Origin: Bacteroidota bacterium
GTDB taxonomy: Bacteria; Bacteroidota; Bacteroidia; Bacteroidales; P3
Length of the DNA: 64,000 bases
NCBI GenBank assembly: GCA_023415495.1
Contig: JAEZKK010000006.1
Coordinates: 1-64,000, forward strand
Direction: 5' to 3'
Shown: piece by piece, positions 55,348 to 64,000 of the stretch
Layout of the letters: each line of letters starts with the position of its first letter
Position numbering within the stretch: the first letter of the stretch is position 1
Program-made: the position numbers and the translations under genes
Notes under the pieces: generated by a model
The model's database searches: none
What the model was told of the DNA's origin: nothing
The model's input: only the letters and a program-made list of their open reading frames with translations

Positions 55348-56120
55348 TAGTTCTTGATTTCAATTCCTCCGAATATGCAGGAACCATTGATTAATAGTTT
55401 TTTTGTAGAGTCGGGTTTGATTTCTGTATAAATTCTGCCGTCTTCAGTTCCTCCAAGTATATTGCTTGTATTGATTACTATCTCCCAATTGGAAGGAACA
55501 TATATTTCTACTCCACCAAAAATTACATTTACTTCAACAATAGTCTCTCCTTCTTTGATATCAGTCTTTCTAAGATCTAATACAGAGCCTCCAAATATAG
55601 TATTGATTATTGTTCCCTCGAAAATTGGGGATAAAACAATATTCTTTGAGCTTCCAAATATTGTATCCTTGCCAGAAAAAAGGTTTTGAAAGCCATCTCC
55701 ATTCTTCCATTTCTCTATAATCTCATCATCCTTACCCCATCTCTTCTTATTCTTATTGCTAAGGATTTTAGATATAATTATTATCCCAAGAAATATGCAA
55801 AGAGCAGGGATAATAGCGTTTTCTAAGGCAATTTGATTATATGAGATATTGATAAGTTCAGGATAATGAGTGGAGATTTTTGGAATAAGCAGAATTATAG
55901 AAATAATAAAACCTATTAATCCCCAAAAGAAATGTCTTCTGATTAACCAATAAGTAGAGATAATTAATAATAGAGTAGGGAAGCTTATAAGTATATCAAT
56001 AAGTCCTTCATCTATTAATCCAAGACTGCGTAAAAGGTAGACTAATCCACCTGCGATAAGTAATAATCCAATTAGGAGTCCAAAACTATAACTGCATTTC
56101 CTTTGTTTTTTGTTATTCAT
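55347..56120 (-). CDS. LiaF-like multi-TM protein with C-terminal cell-wall-response domain
   Basis: 257 aa. About five TMs (roughly residues 12-30, 36-58, 63-84, 100-118) precede a soluble beta-rich C-terminal domain (about 150-257: IVLSPIFEGTIINTIFGGSV ... VNVIFGGVEIYVPSNWEIV), the LiaF/DUF2154 repeat with its FGG pattern. LiaF proteins repress the LiaRS stress response in Bacillus. Here it is coupled to a membrane-bound LytTR protein, suggesting a Bacteroidota envelope-stress pair. The function is inferred. Confidence 0.82.
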   Translation of the reverse strand: MNNKKQRKCSYSFGLLIGLLLIAGGLVYLLRSLGLIDEGLIDILISFPTLLLIISTYWLIRRHFFWGLIGFIISIILLIPKISTHYPELINISYNQIALENAIIPALCIFLGIIIISKILSNKNKKRWGKDDEIIEKWKNGDGFQNLFSGKDTIFGSSKNIVLSPIFEGTIINTIFGGSVLDLRKTDIKEGETIVEVNVIFGGVEIYVPSNWEIVINTSNILGGTEDGRIYTEIKPDSTKKLLINGSCIFGGIEIKN

Positions 56121-56156
56121 AAGGCGTTTTATTTTATATCTGTTTTATTTTTTTTG

Positions 56157-56164
56157 CAAAGATA
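56157..56164 (-). promoter_or_regulatory. Minus-strand -7 element before the LiaF-like/LytTR pair
   Basis: On the minus strand it reads TATCTTTG (TAnnTTTG), 36 bases before the ATG at 56120. Confidence 0.6.
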
Positions 56165-56251
56165 TTGGAAAAAGAATATATAAATCAATTAAAACCCGAT
56201 TAAACCACCTCCTTTTTCCGTTGAAAAAGTCCTTAAAGTTGACGAAAAAGC

Positions 56252-56983
56252 CTAATGAAGGATGGTTTTCAGGATAACTGGGGATTTGATTTTATGGAAA
56301 TCGATTATTTGGAGGCGATAGAAACGCAAAAGAATATCGAAAATAATATCTCTTTTAGTTTTTGAGAACATATTTTTGTCGATTTTCTCATATCCATTAT
56401 ATAAACTGAGGAATTGAGAAAAAAGATAAGATTCCTCCACAGAAACATAGTTGTCTTCAACGCTTGGATAGGTTGTAAAGCTCCCTCTTTCGAGATTGAA
56501 AAATAAATTATGAGAAGAGTAATCGTTTAAAGGGAAGAACCCAAGATATTCTGAGAAACCAATTAAAAACTCTAAGTGAAAGGTCGAATAATTATCCTCC
56601 AATGAAGATAGACTTAGGATTCTGTTTTCCAAAAAGGAATAAACCATAAGGTTTTTTTCCTCTTCTCTAATGCTAAGTGAGATTATCTCAGTAAGGAAGA
56701 TTGCAATAGTAGATTTAATTATATCTGTTTGAATCCGGGTAGTATCTCTATAAATCCTGACTTCGGCAATATTGTTTATTTCTTTCTTGCTGTTGTTATA
56801 AACTTCTAATTCAAGAATTTGGAGTGGTTGGAACATGCTTATAGGAATCTTTGCACCAGGTTTTCTTCCTCCTTTAATAATATAAGTCTTTAGTCCAAAC
56901 TCTTCTGTAATTATTTTTACTATAAGGCTGGATTCAGAATAATTTAACCTTGAAAGGACTATCCCCCTGGTCTTGAAAATCAT
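56252..56983 (-). CDS. recO: DNA repair protein RecO
   Basis: 243 aa. The N-terminal OB fold (MIFKTRGIVLSRLNYSESSLIVKIITEEFG ... GGRKPGAKIPISMFQPLQIL) and the following helical domain match RecO. With RecR it loads RecA on gapped DNA. The C-terminal zinc-finger cysteines of some RecO proteins are absent, as is common in Bacteroidota. It follows porZ by 9 bases on the minus strand, an arrangement I recall from other Bacteroidota. Confidence 0.9.
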   Translation of the reverse strand: MIFKTRGIVLSRLNYSESSLIVKIITEEFGLKTYIIKGGRKPGAKIPISMFQPLQILELEVYNNSKKEINNIAEVRIYRDTTRIQTDIIKSTIAIFLTEIISLSIREEEKNLMVYSFLENRILSLSSLEDNYSTFHLEFLIGFSEYLGFFPLNDYSSHNLFFNLERGSFTTYPSVEDNYVSVEESYLFSQFLSLYNGYEKIDKNMFSKTKRDIIFDILLRFYRLQIIDFHKIKSPVILKTILH

Positions 56984-56992
56984 TTTATGCGA

Positions 56993-59413
56993 TTATCTAA
57001 TAAAGAGAATTTTTCCCGACGAATTTTCTTTCCCCTCTAAGGCAGAACCAAAGATTAGGTAAACTCCAGAACCAACCTTTTGACCATTGAAGTTTTTCCC
57101 ATTCCAAATAGCCTGTCCTCCAATAGCTTTAATATGAGCAACAGAGTTACCATTCACATCAGTGATCCTAACATCGGAGTCTTTAACAAATCCCTTTATA
57201 GCAATTATTCCATTATAGTCAGGAAGTACAGGGTTAGGATATGCAACTAATTCTCCAGCCTCTTCTTTCCCTTCAATACTCTCAGCCTTATAAGATACTA
57301 TTCCGCGGTCAGTCCCAATATATACTTCACCGCTTTTAGGTTCTTGAGCAATGGTTACAACCCTATTAGAAATAAGTGGACTGTTTTCAGCTGTAAAATG
57401 ATATAATTGTTTGTCTCCATTAGGCGAGTAAACAAAGATTCCATTTCTCTCGGTTCCTATCCATTTCCTATTTCCTCCATCTACCATAATAGTATTGATA
57501 TTCTCAAAATTCAGTAGATATTGTGCAATTCCATTTTCTTGATATATAATATTATTACAAGTTACCATAGATTTCCCAAGATTATCCTTATCAAATAGAT
57601 TATCTAATGAGTAAATCACCTTTATGCCCTTATCTGTCCCTATCCAAATCTCTCCCTCATGGTCCTGAACCATACAATTTACATCATTTGAATTATCTCT
57701 TGCTCCATTATTTGGATCTATTATAACAGTATTCCCCTTATTATCGAAAGCAAGTATCTTATTGGTTTTAGTCCAAATAAACTTATAGTAATTCCCATGG
57801 TTAAACCTATCAAGCATTAAACCCAGAATTTCATCATTCCCAATATATGAATATGTATCAAAACCTCCCCAAACCCCTTTATAACTAAGATAACAAAGAC
57901 CTGTATTGGATAGAGAATTGGCAATAATTAAATTTCCAGATTCATCGTATTCAGCTCCAGCAATTCTATAACCATATCTCGGAGCTTGAAGTACCCCATT
58001 AGTTGTTTCATAGTTATATACCTTAACGAACTTATTATCCTTGCTTTCTATCACACCATTCCACCACGATGAAGCCATTAGCTTTGTAGGGTCGTTGGGA
58101 TGAATTGTAACGCTAACTATATCTCTTAATGTATCTTGGTCTTTAAAGTTAAGAGTACAATCCCAATAATAACCATTAAATGAATAAATGTTTGCACCAA
58201 TACCTCGAGGTGCGTTTTGAATATTTCTCCCTCCAGGGGATACGTATACCATTCCTTCTTTAGAGGTTTTTATGGAGTAAACATCATTTGCAAGAGGTCC
58301 ATTAGGATGGATTGGTCTTGCTATATTGTTTGACATATAATTCTTTACACTAATTAATCCTCCTTCTCTTAGATGGGCAAACCAAATATCATTTCCATCT
58401 ATTAATGCATCTCCAACCTCAAGAGTAACAATATTTGAATTATCATAATAGTTGTATAGTTTATTCCAATTGATATCAAAGTATTTTTCTACTTGCATAT
58501 TGCTATCTAAAACAATAACCCCCTCTCCAATATCAATCCATGTCTTATAGACTAATTTATCTCCCATAGGTCTTACCCAATAAATATTTCTATTTCTTAG
58601 TAACGGCTTCCAAAAATCACTCTTTTTCTCATATAAACTAATAGAGGTTATATTGTGCTTAGTCTCTTTTATACCTAATACTAATTTGTCAATATACTTA
58701 AAAAGATGAATAATTTCTTGAGCTTCTCTTGCAGATCCTCCTGGAGCATTATTATCCAAAGTCCATGTTTCGCTTGCAACTAAAGCATTAGAATTGAATG
58801 GTGCTCTTAGTAGTCCTTGAGCTGTGGCAGCATAGATAGTATCATTGAATATCTCTACGCTGTTTACATTTATCTTTGCGCTATTTTTCCCAATATAATA
58901 TGTATCATAAATCTCTTTTCTTGTCAAATCCAAAACAACTATTCCAAACCCACAGGAAAGATAAGCCTTTTTATTATGGAATCTTATATTATTAATAAGC
59001 TTACTCCCTTCGATTGACCTTATTTTTATATCAGGGATATTATATACCTTATCATTATATATAATATCAATATTTGAGTTTTCGTAACCCACGACAATAC
59101 ACTTAGATTCCTCGTCATATGCCAAGGTTAATATTCCTGCATCTGTGAGTCCATTTACCTTTGAAAACCTTTCCATGGAATTATCGTCCTTGTCGTAGAA
59201 AAACATAGCACTACCAGCAGATACAAGTATTCTATTCTCTACTTTAGCAATTTTCTGAGTTTTATAATATGAAAGGTGATCCCTCCATTGTCCTATTGGT
59301 ACATTGGGAAATTGGGCTTGGGAATTTAAACTAAATAAAAAGATAAATAGAGTAAGGAAAAAGAAATTTTTCCTTGATATAAATTGGTTTTTCCTTAATA
59401 AAAAAGTTTTCAT
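56993..59413 (-). CDS. porZ: T9SS component PorZ (beta-propeller, CTD-bearing)
   Basis: 806 aa. N-terminal signal region (about 1-33, ending NSQAQF) and the PorZ start PNVPIGQWRDHLSYYKTQKI. Two beta-propeller-like domains follow (about 40-720), with repeats such as DREGEIWIGTDKGIKVIYSL and GEVYIGTDRGIVSY. A T9SS type A C-terminal domain ends the protein (AYPNPVLPDYNGIIAIKGFV ... VGSGVYLIFGSA). In P. gingivalis PorZ delivers A-LPS to the PorU sortase. It lies between prfA and recO. Its start codon is inside a 14-bp hairpin (59402-59461). Confidence 0.88.
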   Translation of the reverse strand: MKTFLLRKNQFISRKNFFFLTLFIFLFSLNSQAQFPNVPIGQWRDHLSYYKTQKIAKVENRILVSAGSAMFFYDKDDNSMERFSKVNGLTDAGILTLAYDEESKCIVVGYENSNIDIIYNDKVYNIPDIKIRSIEGSKLINNIRFHNKKAYLSCGFGIVVLDLTRKEIYDTYYIGKNSAKINVNSVEIFNDTIYAATAQGLLRAPFNSNALVASETWTLDNNAPGGSAREAQEIIHLFKYIDKLVLGIKETKHNITSISLYEKKSDFWKPLLRNRNIYWVRPMGDKLVYKTWIDIGEGVIVLDSNMQVEKYFDINWNKLYNYYDNSNIVTLEVGDALIDGNDIWFAHLREGGLISVKNYMSNNIARPIHPNGPLANDVYSIKTSKEGMVYVSPGGRNIQNAPRGIGANIYSFNGYYWDCTLNFKDQDTLRDIVSVTIHPNDPTKLMASSWWNGVIESKDNKFVKVYNYETTNGVLQAPRYGYRIAGAEYDESGNLIIANSLSNTGLCYLSYKGVWGGFDTYSYIGNDEILGLMLDRFNHGNYYKFIWTKTNKILAFDNKGNTVIIDPNNGARDNSNDVNCMVQDHEGEIWIGTDKGIKVIYSLDNLFDKDNLGKSMVTCNNIIYQENGIAQYLLNFENINTIMVDGGNRKWIGTERNGIFVYSPNGDKQLYHFTAENSPLISNRVVTIAQEPKSGEVYIGTDRGIVSYKAESIEGKEEAGELVAYPNPVLPDYNGIIAIKGFVKDSDVRITDVNGNSVAHIKAIGGQAIWNGKNFNGQKVGSGVYLIFGSALEGKENSSGKILFIR

Positions 59414-59461
59414 ACGTATTAATTCCTTATTTGATAATAGGATTAACGCATGAAAACTTTT
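59402..59461 (-). promoter_or_regulatory. Hairpin that contains the porZ start codon
   Basis: On the minus strand AAAAGTTTTCATgCG (about 59461-59447) pairs with CGtATGAAAACTTTT (59416-59402): 14 bp with one mismatch. An inner TTAATCC/GGATTAA stem extends it. The ATG of porZ (59413-59411) is inside the lower stem. It could mask translation start, or act as the prfA transcript end. Confidence 0.55.
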
Positions 59462-59487
59462 ATTATTGCTTAAGAATATATGCTTTA

Positions 59488-60558
59488 TTAACCTATTGCT
59501 TCTTTAAGTCTTTCTGCGTTTTCAGCTAATTGTAAGGCGTCTAATACATCTTGTAAATCTCCATCCATAAATACAGATAGGTTATACATTGTATAGTTTA
59601 TTCTATGGTCTGTAACTCTGGATTGAGGATAGTTGTAGGTTCTAATCTTAGCAGAACGGTCTCCTGTGGAAACCATAGTCTTCCTTTTCGAAGACATTTC
59701 TTCAAGATACTTATTGTATTCCAATTCAAATAACCTTGTTCTCAAAACTACCATTGCCTTTTCAAGATTCTTTATTTGAGATTTTTGATCCTGACAAGAA
59801 ACTACAATACCTGTAGGTATATGTGTTAGACGAATTGCAGAATAGGTAGTATTTACAGACTGCCCTCCAGGACCTGAAGAACAAAATGTATCCTTTCTAA
59901 TATCGGATGTTTTTAATTCAACATCAAACTCTTCTGCCTCTGGTAATACTACTACCGATGCTGCTGAGGTATGTACCCTCCCTTGAGTTTCGGTTTGAGG
60001 AACTCTTTGAACACGATGAACTCCTGATTCATATTTTAATTGTCCATAAACATTCTCTCCAGTAACATTAAAAACAATTTCTTTAAATCCTCCAGCAGTT
60101 CCTTCAGTAGTATCAACTAACTCAATTTTCCAACCCTTGGTTTCAATATATTTTGTATACATTCTGAATAAATCGCCTGCAAAAATACTTGCCTCATCTC
60201 CACCAGCTCCAGCTCTAATTTCCACAACGGCATTCTTACCATCTTGAGGATCCGAAGGAATAAGCATTAATCTAATATCTTCCTCCATCTTTTCCTTGCT
60301 CTCAACAAGTGTTGAAAGTTCCTCCTTAGCCATCTCTCTAAAATCTTCATCCTTTTCTGTATTTAGAACATGTTTGGCATTATCAATATTATTAATAATG
60401 TTTTTATATTCCTTATATGCATTGATAATTGGTTGAAGATCTTTATAATCCTTGCTAAGCTTTACAAAAAACTTCATATCAGACATAATATCTGGTTGAT
60501 TCATTTGTTGCTCTATATCAAGATATCTAAGGTGTATGGCTTCTAATTTATCTAACAT
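59488..60558 (-). CDS. prfA: Peptide chain release factor 1
   Basis: 356 aa. It reads UAA and UAG and releases the polypeptide. The catalytic GGQ is in SSGPGGQSVNTTYSAIR (about residue 230), preceded by HRVQRVPQTETQGRVHTSAA. It has the usual length. It probably forms a unit with porZ and recO on the minus strand (74 bases to porZ). Confidence 0.95.
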   Translation of the reverse strand: MLDKLEAIHLRYLDIEQQMNQPDIMSDMKFFVKLSKDYKDLQPIINAYKEYKNIINNIDNAKHVLNTEKDEDFREMAKEELSTLVESKEKMEEDIRLMLIPSDPQDGKNAVVEIRAGAGGDEASIFAGDLFRMYTKYIETKGWKIELVDTTEGTAGGFKEIVFNVTGENVYGQLKYESGVHRVQRVPQTETQGRVHTSAASVVVLPEAEEFDVELKTSDIRKDTFCSSGPGGQSVNTTYSAIRLTHIPTGIVVSCQDQKSQIKNLEKAMVVLRTRLFELEYNKYLEEMSSKRKTMVSTGDRSAKIRTYNYPQSRVTDHRINYTMYNLSVFMDGDLQDVLDALQLAENAERLKEAIG

Positions 60559-60577
60559 TTTTTTATTTTTTGGCTTG

Positions 60578-60585
60578 CAAAATTA
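60578..60585 (-). promoter_or_regulatory. Minus-strand -7 element before prfA
   Basis: On the minus strand it reads TAATTTTG (TAnnTTTG), 19 bases before the prfA ATG. Confidence 0.55.
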
Positions 60586-60640
60586 CAAATAATTATTCGA
60601 ATCAAAAAGTGCCCTATACACTTATAAGAGAATTAATTCT

Positions 60641-60648
60641 TAATTTTG
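60641..60648 (+). promoter_or_regulatory. -7 element before birA
   Basis: TAATTTTG matches TAnnTTTG, 31 bases before the start codon. Confidence 0.6.
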
Positions 60649-60679
60649 CATTATAATTATTGTATAAAAAGTAAATGTA

Positions 60680-61414
60680 ATGGGTAAGATATTTAATATA
60701 ATATGGCAATCTGAGTTAGATTCAACACAATCATATTTGAATTCTATGAATTTTGAACATTTACCAGATTGGACAGTAATTGCAACAAAAAATCAAACTA
60801 AAGGTAGAGGACAAGGAGATAATCAATGGGAAACACAAAAAGATAAGAACTTGACATTTTCTATTTTAATTAAACCTACATTTTTAAAACCGTCTCAGCA
60901 ATTTTTAATTACACAAATAATATCTTTAGGGATTTGTGATTATTTAAAACAGTTTACAGAAAACGCATGTATTAAATGGCCTAATGATATATATATAGGT
61001 AATAATAAGATTTGTGGAATCCTTATTCAAAATTCTATCTGTGGAGACATTTTTTCAAATTCTATTTGTGGGATAGGTATTAATATTAATCAAACCTATT
61101 TTTGTTTAGCCCCAAATCCGACTTCATTAAAGCTTGAAACGGGAAATGATTATGAAATTGAAAAAGAGTTGGAAGATATACTTATGTATATTCGTTTAAG
61201 ATATGAAATGGCTAAGAATATGAATATATTGGTAAAAGAGTATATGAGTAAATTATTGTTCTTTAACATTGATAAACCCTATTACTATATGGGAAAAAGA
61301 ATAATCGCTAAAATTATTGATGTAAATGAATACGGACATCTTATATTAATTACTAAAGATAATAATAAAATAATAGCTTCTATGAAAGAAATTAGATTTG
61401 AATTGAATCAATAA
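60680..61414 (+). CDS. birA: Biotin-[acetyl-CoA-carboxylase] ligase
   Basis: 244 aa, class I biotin ligase that attaches biotin to carboxylase carrier domains. The biotin/ATP blocks are KGRGQGDNQWETQKDKNLTF and IKWPNDIYIGNNKICGILIQ. The N-terminal helix-turn-helix of E. coli BirA is absent, so it does not act as a repressor. A short SH3-like C-terminal domain (KRIIAKIIDVNEYGHLIL) is present. Single gene. Confidence 0.93.
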   Translation: MGKIFNIIWQSELDSTQSYLNSMNFEHLPDWTVIATKNQTKGRGQGDNQWETQKDKNLTFSILIKPTFLKPSQQFLITQIISLGICDYLKQFTENACIKWPNDIYIGNNKICGILIQNSICGDIFSNSICGIGININQTYFCLAPNPTSLKLETGNDYEIEKELEDILMYIRLRYEMAKNMNILVKEYMSKLLFFNIDKPYYYMGKRIIAKIIDVNEYGHLILITKDNNKIIASMKEIRFELNQ

Positions 61415-61527
61415 TTATTCCTTATTTCATAAGTCCGATGTGTTCAAAATCATGATATAAGCTATAACTTGTTTCTTTTTGAAGTAGTTTTTTTATAAAA
61501 AAATTAGGCTGAATGGTTTTTAGTTTA

Positions 61528-61535
61528 TATCTTTG
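61528..61535 (+). promoter_or_regulatory. First -7 element before the tRNA-tuf cluster
   Basis: TATCTTTG matches TAnnTTTG, 145 bases before tRNA-Thr. The rest of 61415-61680 holds no gene. Confidence 0.5.
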
Positions 61536-61644
61536 CACTCTCTTTTAGAAATGGGGAAAGTTCTTTGAAGTGTTGATAGATGACCGATTAATGAAAAAGA
61601 TTAGTTTTTTTTATAAAGAATTTGGTCATTACAAAAAATGTTTC

Positions 61645-61652
61645 TAATTTTG
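61645..61652 (+). promoter_or_regulatory. Second -7 element before the tRNA-tuf cluster
   Basis: TAATTTTG matches TAnnTTTG, 28 bases before tRNA-Thr; the closer and likelier main promoter. Confidence 0.6.
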
Positions 61653-61680
61653 CAATCCCTTTTGAAGAAATAATGGGAAT

Positions 61681-61754
61681 GCCGATGTAGCTCAGTTGGC
61701 CAGAGCAGCTGATTTGTAATCAGCTGGTCGGGGGTTCGAATCCCTCCATCGGCT
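61681..61754 (+). tRNA. tRNA-Thr (anticodon TGT)
   Basis: Acceptor GCCGATG pairs with CATCGGC, the anticodon loop is TTTGTAA (anticodon TGT), and GGTTCGAATCC forms the T arm. CCA is not encoded. Confidence 0.97.
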
Positions 61755-61763
61755 CAAAAAAAT

Positions 61764-61845
61764 GGGAAGGTTCCAGAGTGGCTAAATGGGGCAGACTGTA
61801 AATCTGTTGGCGACGCCTTCGCTGGTTCGAATCCAGCCCTTCCCA
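61764..61845 (+). tRNA. tRNA-Tyr (anticodon GTA)
   Basis: Acceptor GGGAAGG pairs with CCTTCCC, the anticodon is GTA (loop CTGTAAA), and a long variable arm makes 82 nt, as expected for tRNA-Tyr. Confidence 0.96.
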
Positions 61846-61902
61846 CATTAAATGTTTATTATTGGGATCTCGAATAATGAATATTGACAAAACAAATATC
61901 AG

Positions 61903-61975
61903 GCGGAAGTAGCTCATTTGGTAGAGCGATAGCCTTCCAAGCTATAGGTGGCGGGTTCGAGCCCCGTCTTCCGCT
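61903..61975 (+). tRNA. tRNA-Gly (anticodon TCC)
   Basis: Acceptor GCGGAAG pairs with CTTCCGC, anticodon loop CTTCCAA (TCC), T arm GGTTCGAGCC. A GC-rich hairpin (about 61986-62018) follows, possibly a processing signal. Confidence 0.96.
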
Positions 61976-62030
61976 CAAGTCTATTTAAGAGCGGGTTGGA
62001 GTTTCCAACTCGTTCTTATTGGCGTGATAT

Positions 62031-62102
62031 GCCGTTGTAGCTCAGTGGTAGAGTACTTCCTTGGTAAGGAAGGGGTCACGAGTTCAAGTCTCGTCAATGG
62101 CT
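62031..62102 (+). tRNA. tRNA-Thr (anticodon GGT)
   Basis: Acceptor GCCGTTG pairs with CAATGGC (one G-U pair), the anticodon is GGT (loop TTGGTAA), T arm AGTTCAAGTCT. It precedes tuf by 64 bases. Confidence 0.96.
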
Positions 62103-62166
62103 CTTTCTTTCTGAGAAAATATATATATAAGAAATAAAAGTTTAATAAATTAATACGTCAATTATT

Positions 62167-63354
62167 ATGGCTAAAGAAAAATTCGACCGTTCCAAACCGC
62201 ACGTAAATATCGGTACAATCGGTCACGTTGACCACGGTAAAACAACTTTGACAGCTGCTATTACATCAGTTTTAGCATCTAAAGGTTTATCTGAAGTTAA
62301 GTCTTTCGATTCAATCGACTCAGCTCCAGAAGAAAAAGAAAGAGGTATAACAATCAATACTGCTCACGTTGAGTATCAAACTGCATCTCGTCACTATGCA
62401 CACGTTGACTGTCCAGGTCACGCTGACTACGTGAAGAATATGGTTACTGGTGCAGCTCAAATGGACGGTGCTATTATCGTTGTTGCTGCAACAGACGGTC
62501 CAATGCCTCAAACAAGAGAGCATATTCTTTTGGCTCGTCAGGTAGGTGTTCCTCGTCTTGTAGTATTTATGAATAAGGTTGACTTAGTTGATGACGCTGA
62601 GTTATTAGACTTAGTTGAAATGGAAGTGCGTGATTTATTATCATTCTACTCATTCGACGGAGATAATACACCAATCATTCGTGGATCTGCATTAGGTGGA
62701 TTGAATAATGAGCCAACATGGGTTGATAAGATTATGGAATTAATGGATGCAGTTGATGCATGGATTCCTCTTCCAACAAGAGATGTTGATAAAGATTTCT
62801 TAATGCCTATTGAAGACGTATTCTCTATTACAGGTCGTGGTACTGTAGCAACAGGTCGTATTGAAACTGGAGTTATCAACTCAAGTGATCCAGTAGATAT
62901 TATCGGTATGGGTGCTGAAAAACTTAAATCTGTTGTTACTGGAGTAGAAATGTTCCGTAAGATATTAGATAGAGGTGAAGCAGGTGATAACGTAGGTTTA
63001 TTACTTCGTGGTATTGATAAAGAAGAAATTCGTCGTGGTATGGTTATTGCTAAACCTGGTTCAGTAAAACCTCACAAGAAATTCAAAGCTTCTGTTGTTA
63101 TCTTAAAGAAAGAAGAAGGTGGTCGTCATACTCCATTCCACAACAAATATCGTCCTCAATTTTACTTCAGAACAACTGACGTAACAGGTGAGATATCTCT
63201 TCCAGAAGGAGTTGAAATGGTAATGCCAGGAGATAACTTAGAAATAACTGTTAATCTAATTGCAGAAATTGCATTAAATGTTAACCTAAAATTCGCAATC
63301 CGCGAAGGAGGAAGAACAGTTGGTGCTGGTCAGGTAACTGAAATTCTTGATTAA
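62167..63354 (+). CDS. tuf: Elongation factor Tu
   Basis: 395 aa GTPase that brings aminoacyl-tRNA to the ribosome. G1 [15 protein letters not shown], effector-loop ERGITI, G3 DCPGHADY, G4 NKVD and the switch/beta-barrel domains are complete. The C terminus ends [10 protein letters not shown]. It lies between tRNA-Thr and tRNA-Trp. Confidence 0.98.
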   Translation: MAKEKFDRSKPHVNIGTIGHVDHGKTTLTAAITSVLASKGLSEVKSFDSIDSAPEEKERGITINTAHVEYQTASRHYAHVDCPGHADYVKNMVTGAAQMDGAIIVVAATDGPMPQTREHILLARQVGVPRLVVFMNKVDLVDDAELLDLVEMEVRDLLSFYSFDGDNTPIIRGSALGGLNNEPTWVDKIMELMDAVDAWIPLPTRDVDKDFLMPIEDVFSITGRGTVATGRIETGVINSSDPVDIIGMGAEKLKSVVTGVEMFRKILDRGEAGDNVGLLLRGIDKEEIRRGMVIAKPGSVKPHKKFKASVVILKKEEGGRHTPFHNKYRPQFYFRTTDVTGEISLPEGVEMVMPGDNLEITVNLIAEIALNVNLKFAIREGGRTVGAGQVTEILD

Positions 63355-63413
63355 TTAGAATAAACGAATATAATTAATATAATAGTAGAGAGACTTCTCT
63401 CTACTATTATATT

Positions 63414-63484
63414 AGGGGCATAGTTCAATGGCAGAATAGCGGTCTCCAAAACCGTTGATGGGAGTTCGAATCTCTCTGCCCCTG
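63414..63484 (+). tRNA. tRNA-Trp (anticodon CCA)
   Basis: Acceptor AGGGGCA pairs with TGCCCCT, anticodon loop CTCCAAA (CCA), T arm AGTTCGAATCT. A hairpin (AATAGTAGAGAG..., about 63381-63408) separates it from tuf. Confidence 0.97.
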
Positions 63485-63510
63485 CAATAAAAATAAAAAA
63501 ATAAGTAGTA

Positions 63511-63729
63511 ATGTCAAAGATAACTAATTACGTAAAAGAAAGCTATGATGAACTAATGCATAAGGTTTCATGGCCTACAATGTCTGAGTTAAATAATAGT
63601 ACCATTGTTGTTTTTGTTGCTTCTCTTATTATTGCTATGATAATTTTTTTCATGGACATAGTTTCAGGAGTTCATCCAACATTAATGTGGAAAGGCGTAC
63701 TTGGTTACCTTTATAGTATGATGGCATAA
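63511..63729 (+). CDS. secE: Preprotein translocase subunit SecE
   Basis: 72 aa. The small SecE form with a cytosolic amphipathic helix (YVKESYDELMHKVSWPTMSEL) and one TM (about residues 30-52). It stabilises SecY. It sits between tRNA-Trp and nusG, the standard order. Confidence 0.93.
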   Translation: MSKITNYVKESYDELMHKVSWPTMSELNNSTIVVFVASLIIAMIIFFMDIVSGVHPTLMWKGVLGYLYSMMA

Positions 63730-63833
63730 TTTATTTTGTATATATATCTTGCTTCCCAAGGACATATAATGTCAGAGATATATATCATTTTTTATTTTTA
63801 AATGATTACATTACTTCAATTTTCTACAATAGT

Positions 63834-64000
63834 ATGAGCGAGCAATCAATGAAATGGTATGTTTTAAGAGCTATAGCCGGCAAAGAAAAAAAAGCTAAAG
63901 AATATTTAGAAAATGAAATTGCAAGGTTAGGCTTACAAAACAACATCTCTCAGGTTTTAATTCCTACTGAAAAAGTTTATTCTGTTCGTAATGGGAAAAG
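63834..64000 (+). CDS. nusG: Transcription termination/antitermination factor NusG, start only
   Basis: The first 55 codons are present, starting at the ATG at 63834. KWYVLRAIAGKEKKAKEYLE is the NusG N-terminal domain. The gene runs past the end of the window. secE-nusG spacing is 104 bases. Confidence 0.92.
   Translation, partial: MSEQSMKWYVLRAIAGKEKKAKEYLENEIARLGLQNNISQVLIPTEKVYSVRNGK

Noticed and set aside
61986..62018. Terminator between tRNA-Gly and tRNA-Thr
   Set aside because: The hairpin has no T-run, and tuf lies downstream in the same cluster, so a processing signal is more likely.

Overview
The window is a 64 kb piece of a Bacteroidota chromosome. It is AT-rich (about one third G+C by eye). 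Three things point to that phylum. Most operons start with the Bacteroidota -7 promoter element TAnnTTTG. Type IX secretion (T9SS) and gliding components are present (GldD, a GldE-like protein, PorZ, a PorV/PorQ-like barrel), together with substrates carrying T9SS type A or type B C-terminal signals. SecD and SecF are fused, and a SusC-like TonB-dependent receptor is present. The genus cannot be told from the sequence.

Layout. 0.5-4.1 kb: ackA, an acyltransferase and aspS. 4.7-6.1 kb: an MFS transporter (minus strand). 6.4-9.4 kb: secDF. 9.5-19.5 kb: a surface operon with a small membrane protein, a TonB-dependent receptor, a 1591-residue secreted protein and a PorV/PorQ-like barrel. 19.6-20.5 kb: greA and a HIT protein. 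20.9-26.9 kb: two paralogous choice-of-anchor-L T9SS type B proteins on either side of a minus-strand gldE-like/gldD pair. 27-30.5 kb: htpG and an aspartokinase. 30.5-36.5 kb: ftsX, a DUF3098 protein, uppP and truB, then queA, ispD and a kinase/RapZ-C fusion. 36.6-41.7 kb: a conserved protein of unknown function, a DUF3822 protein, rsmD, a PfkB kinase and a secreted Porphyromonas-type arginine deiminase. 42-47 kb: a small membrane protein, a gamma carbonic anhydrase homologue, manA, two exported TonB C-terminal domains and dnaK. 47.8-53.5 kb: an accessory stretch with an AAA/TOPRIM ATPase, two candidate small RNAs, a minisatellite, a GNAT enzyme, a BRO-N/Fic remnant with a second decayed copy, and a DUF4382 lipoprotein. 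53.6-61.4 kb: a lysozyme-like membrane protein, a LiaF-like/LytTR pair, prfA-porZ-recO and birA. 61.7-64 kb: tRNA-Thr, Tyr, Gly, Thr, then tuf, tRNA-Trp, secE and the start of nusG.

The most unusual structure is non-coding. Six intergenic loci hold arrays of 3-6 short perfect or near-perfect palindromes at a fixed spacing of 22 bp (23 bp at one locus). The palindrome core differs between loci (GTGGCAC, GGACTWAGTCC, ATAATGCCATTAT, GGTAGGTACC), while the period and the short pyrimidine-rich spacer, often containing CGACC, are kept. Several arrays are flanked by further 21-bp repeats in inverted orientation, so whole loci could fold into long nested hairpins. A companion motif, TAGAATCAA/TTGATTCTA, recurs in the same intergenic regions, also at 21-bp spacing. 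These arrays, the candidate small RNA upstream of the AAA/TOPRIM gene and the multi-stem RNA candidate at 53.2 kb are the best leads for something undescribed.
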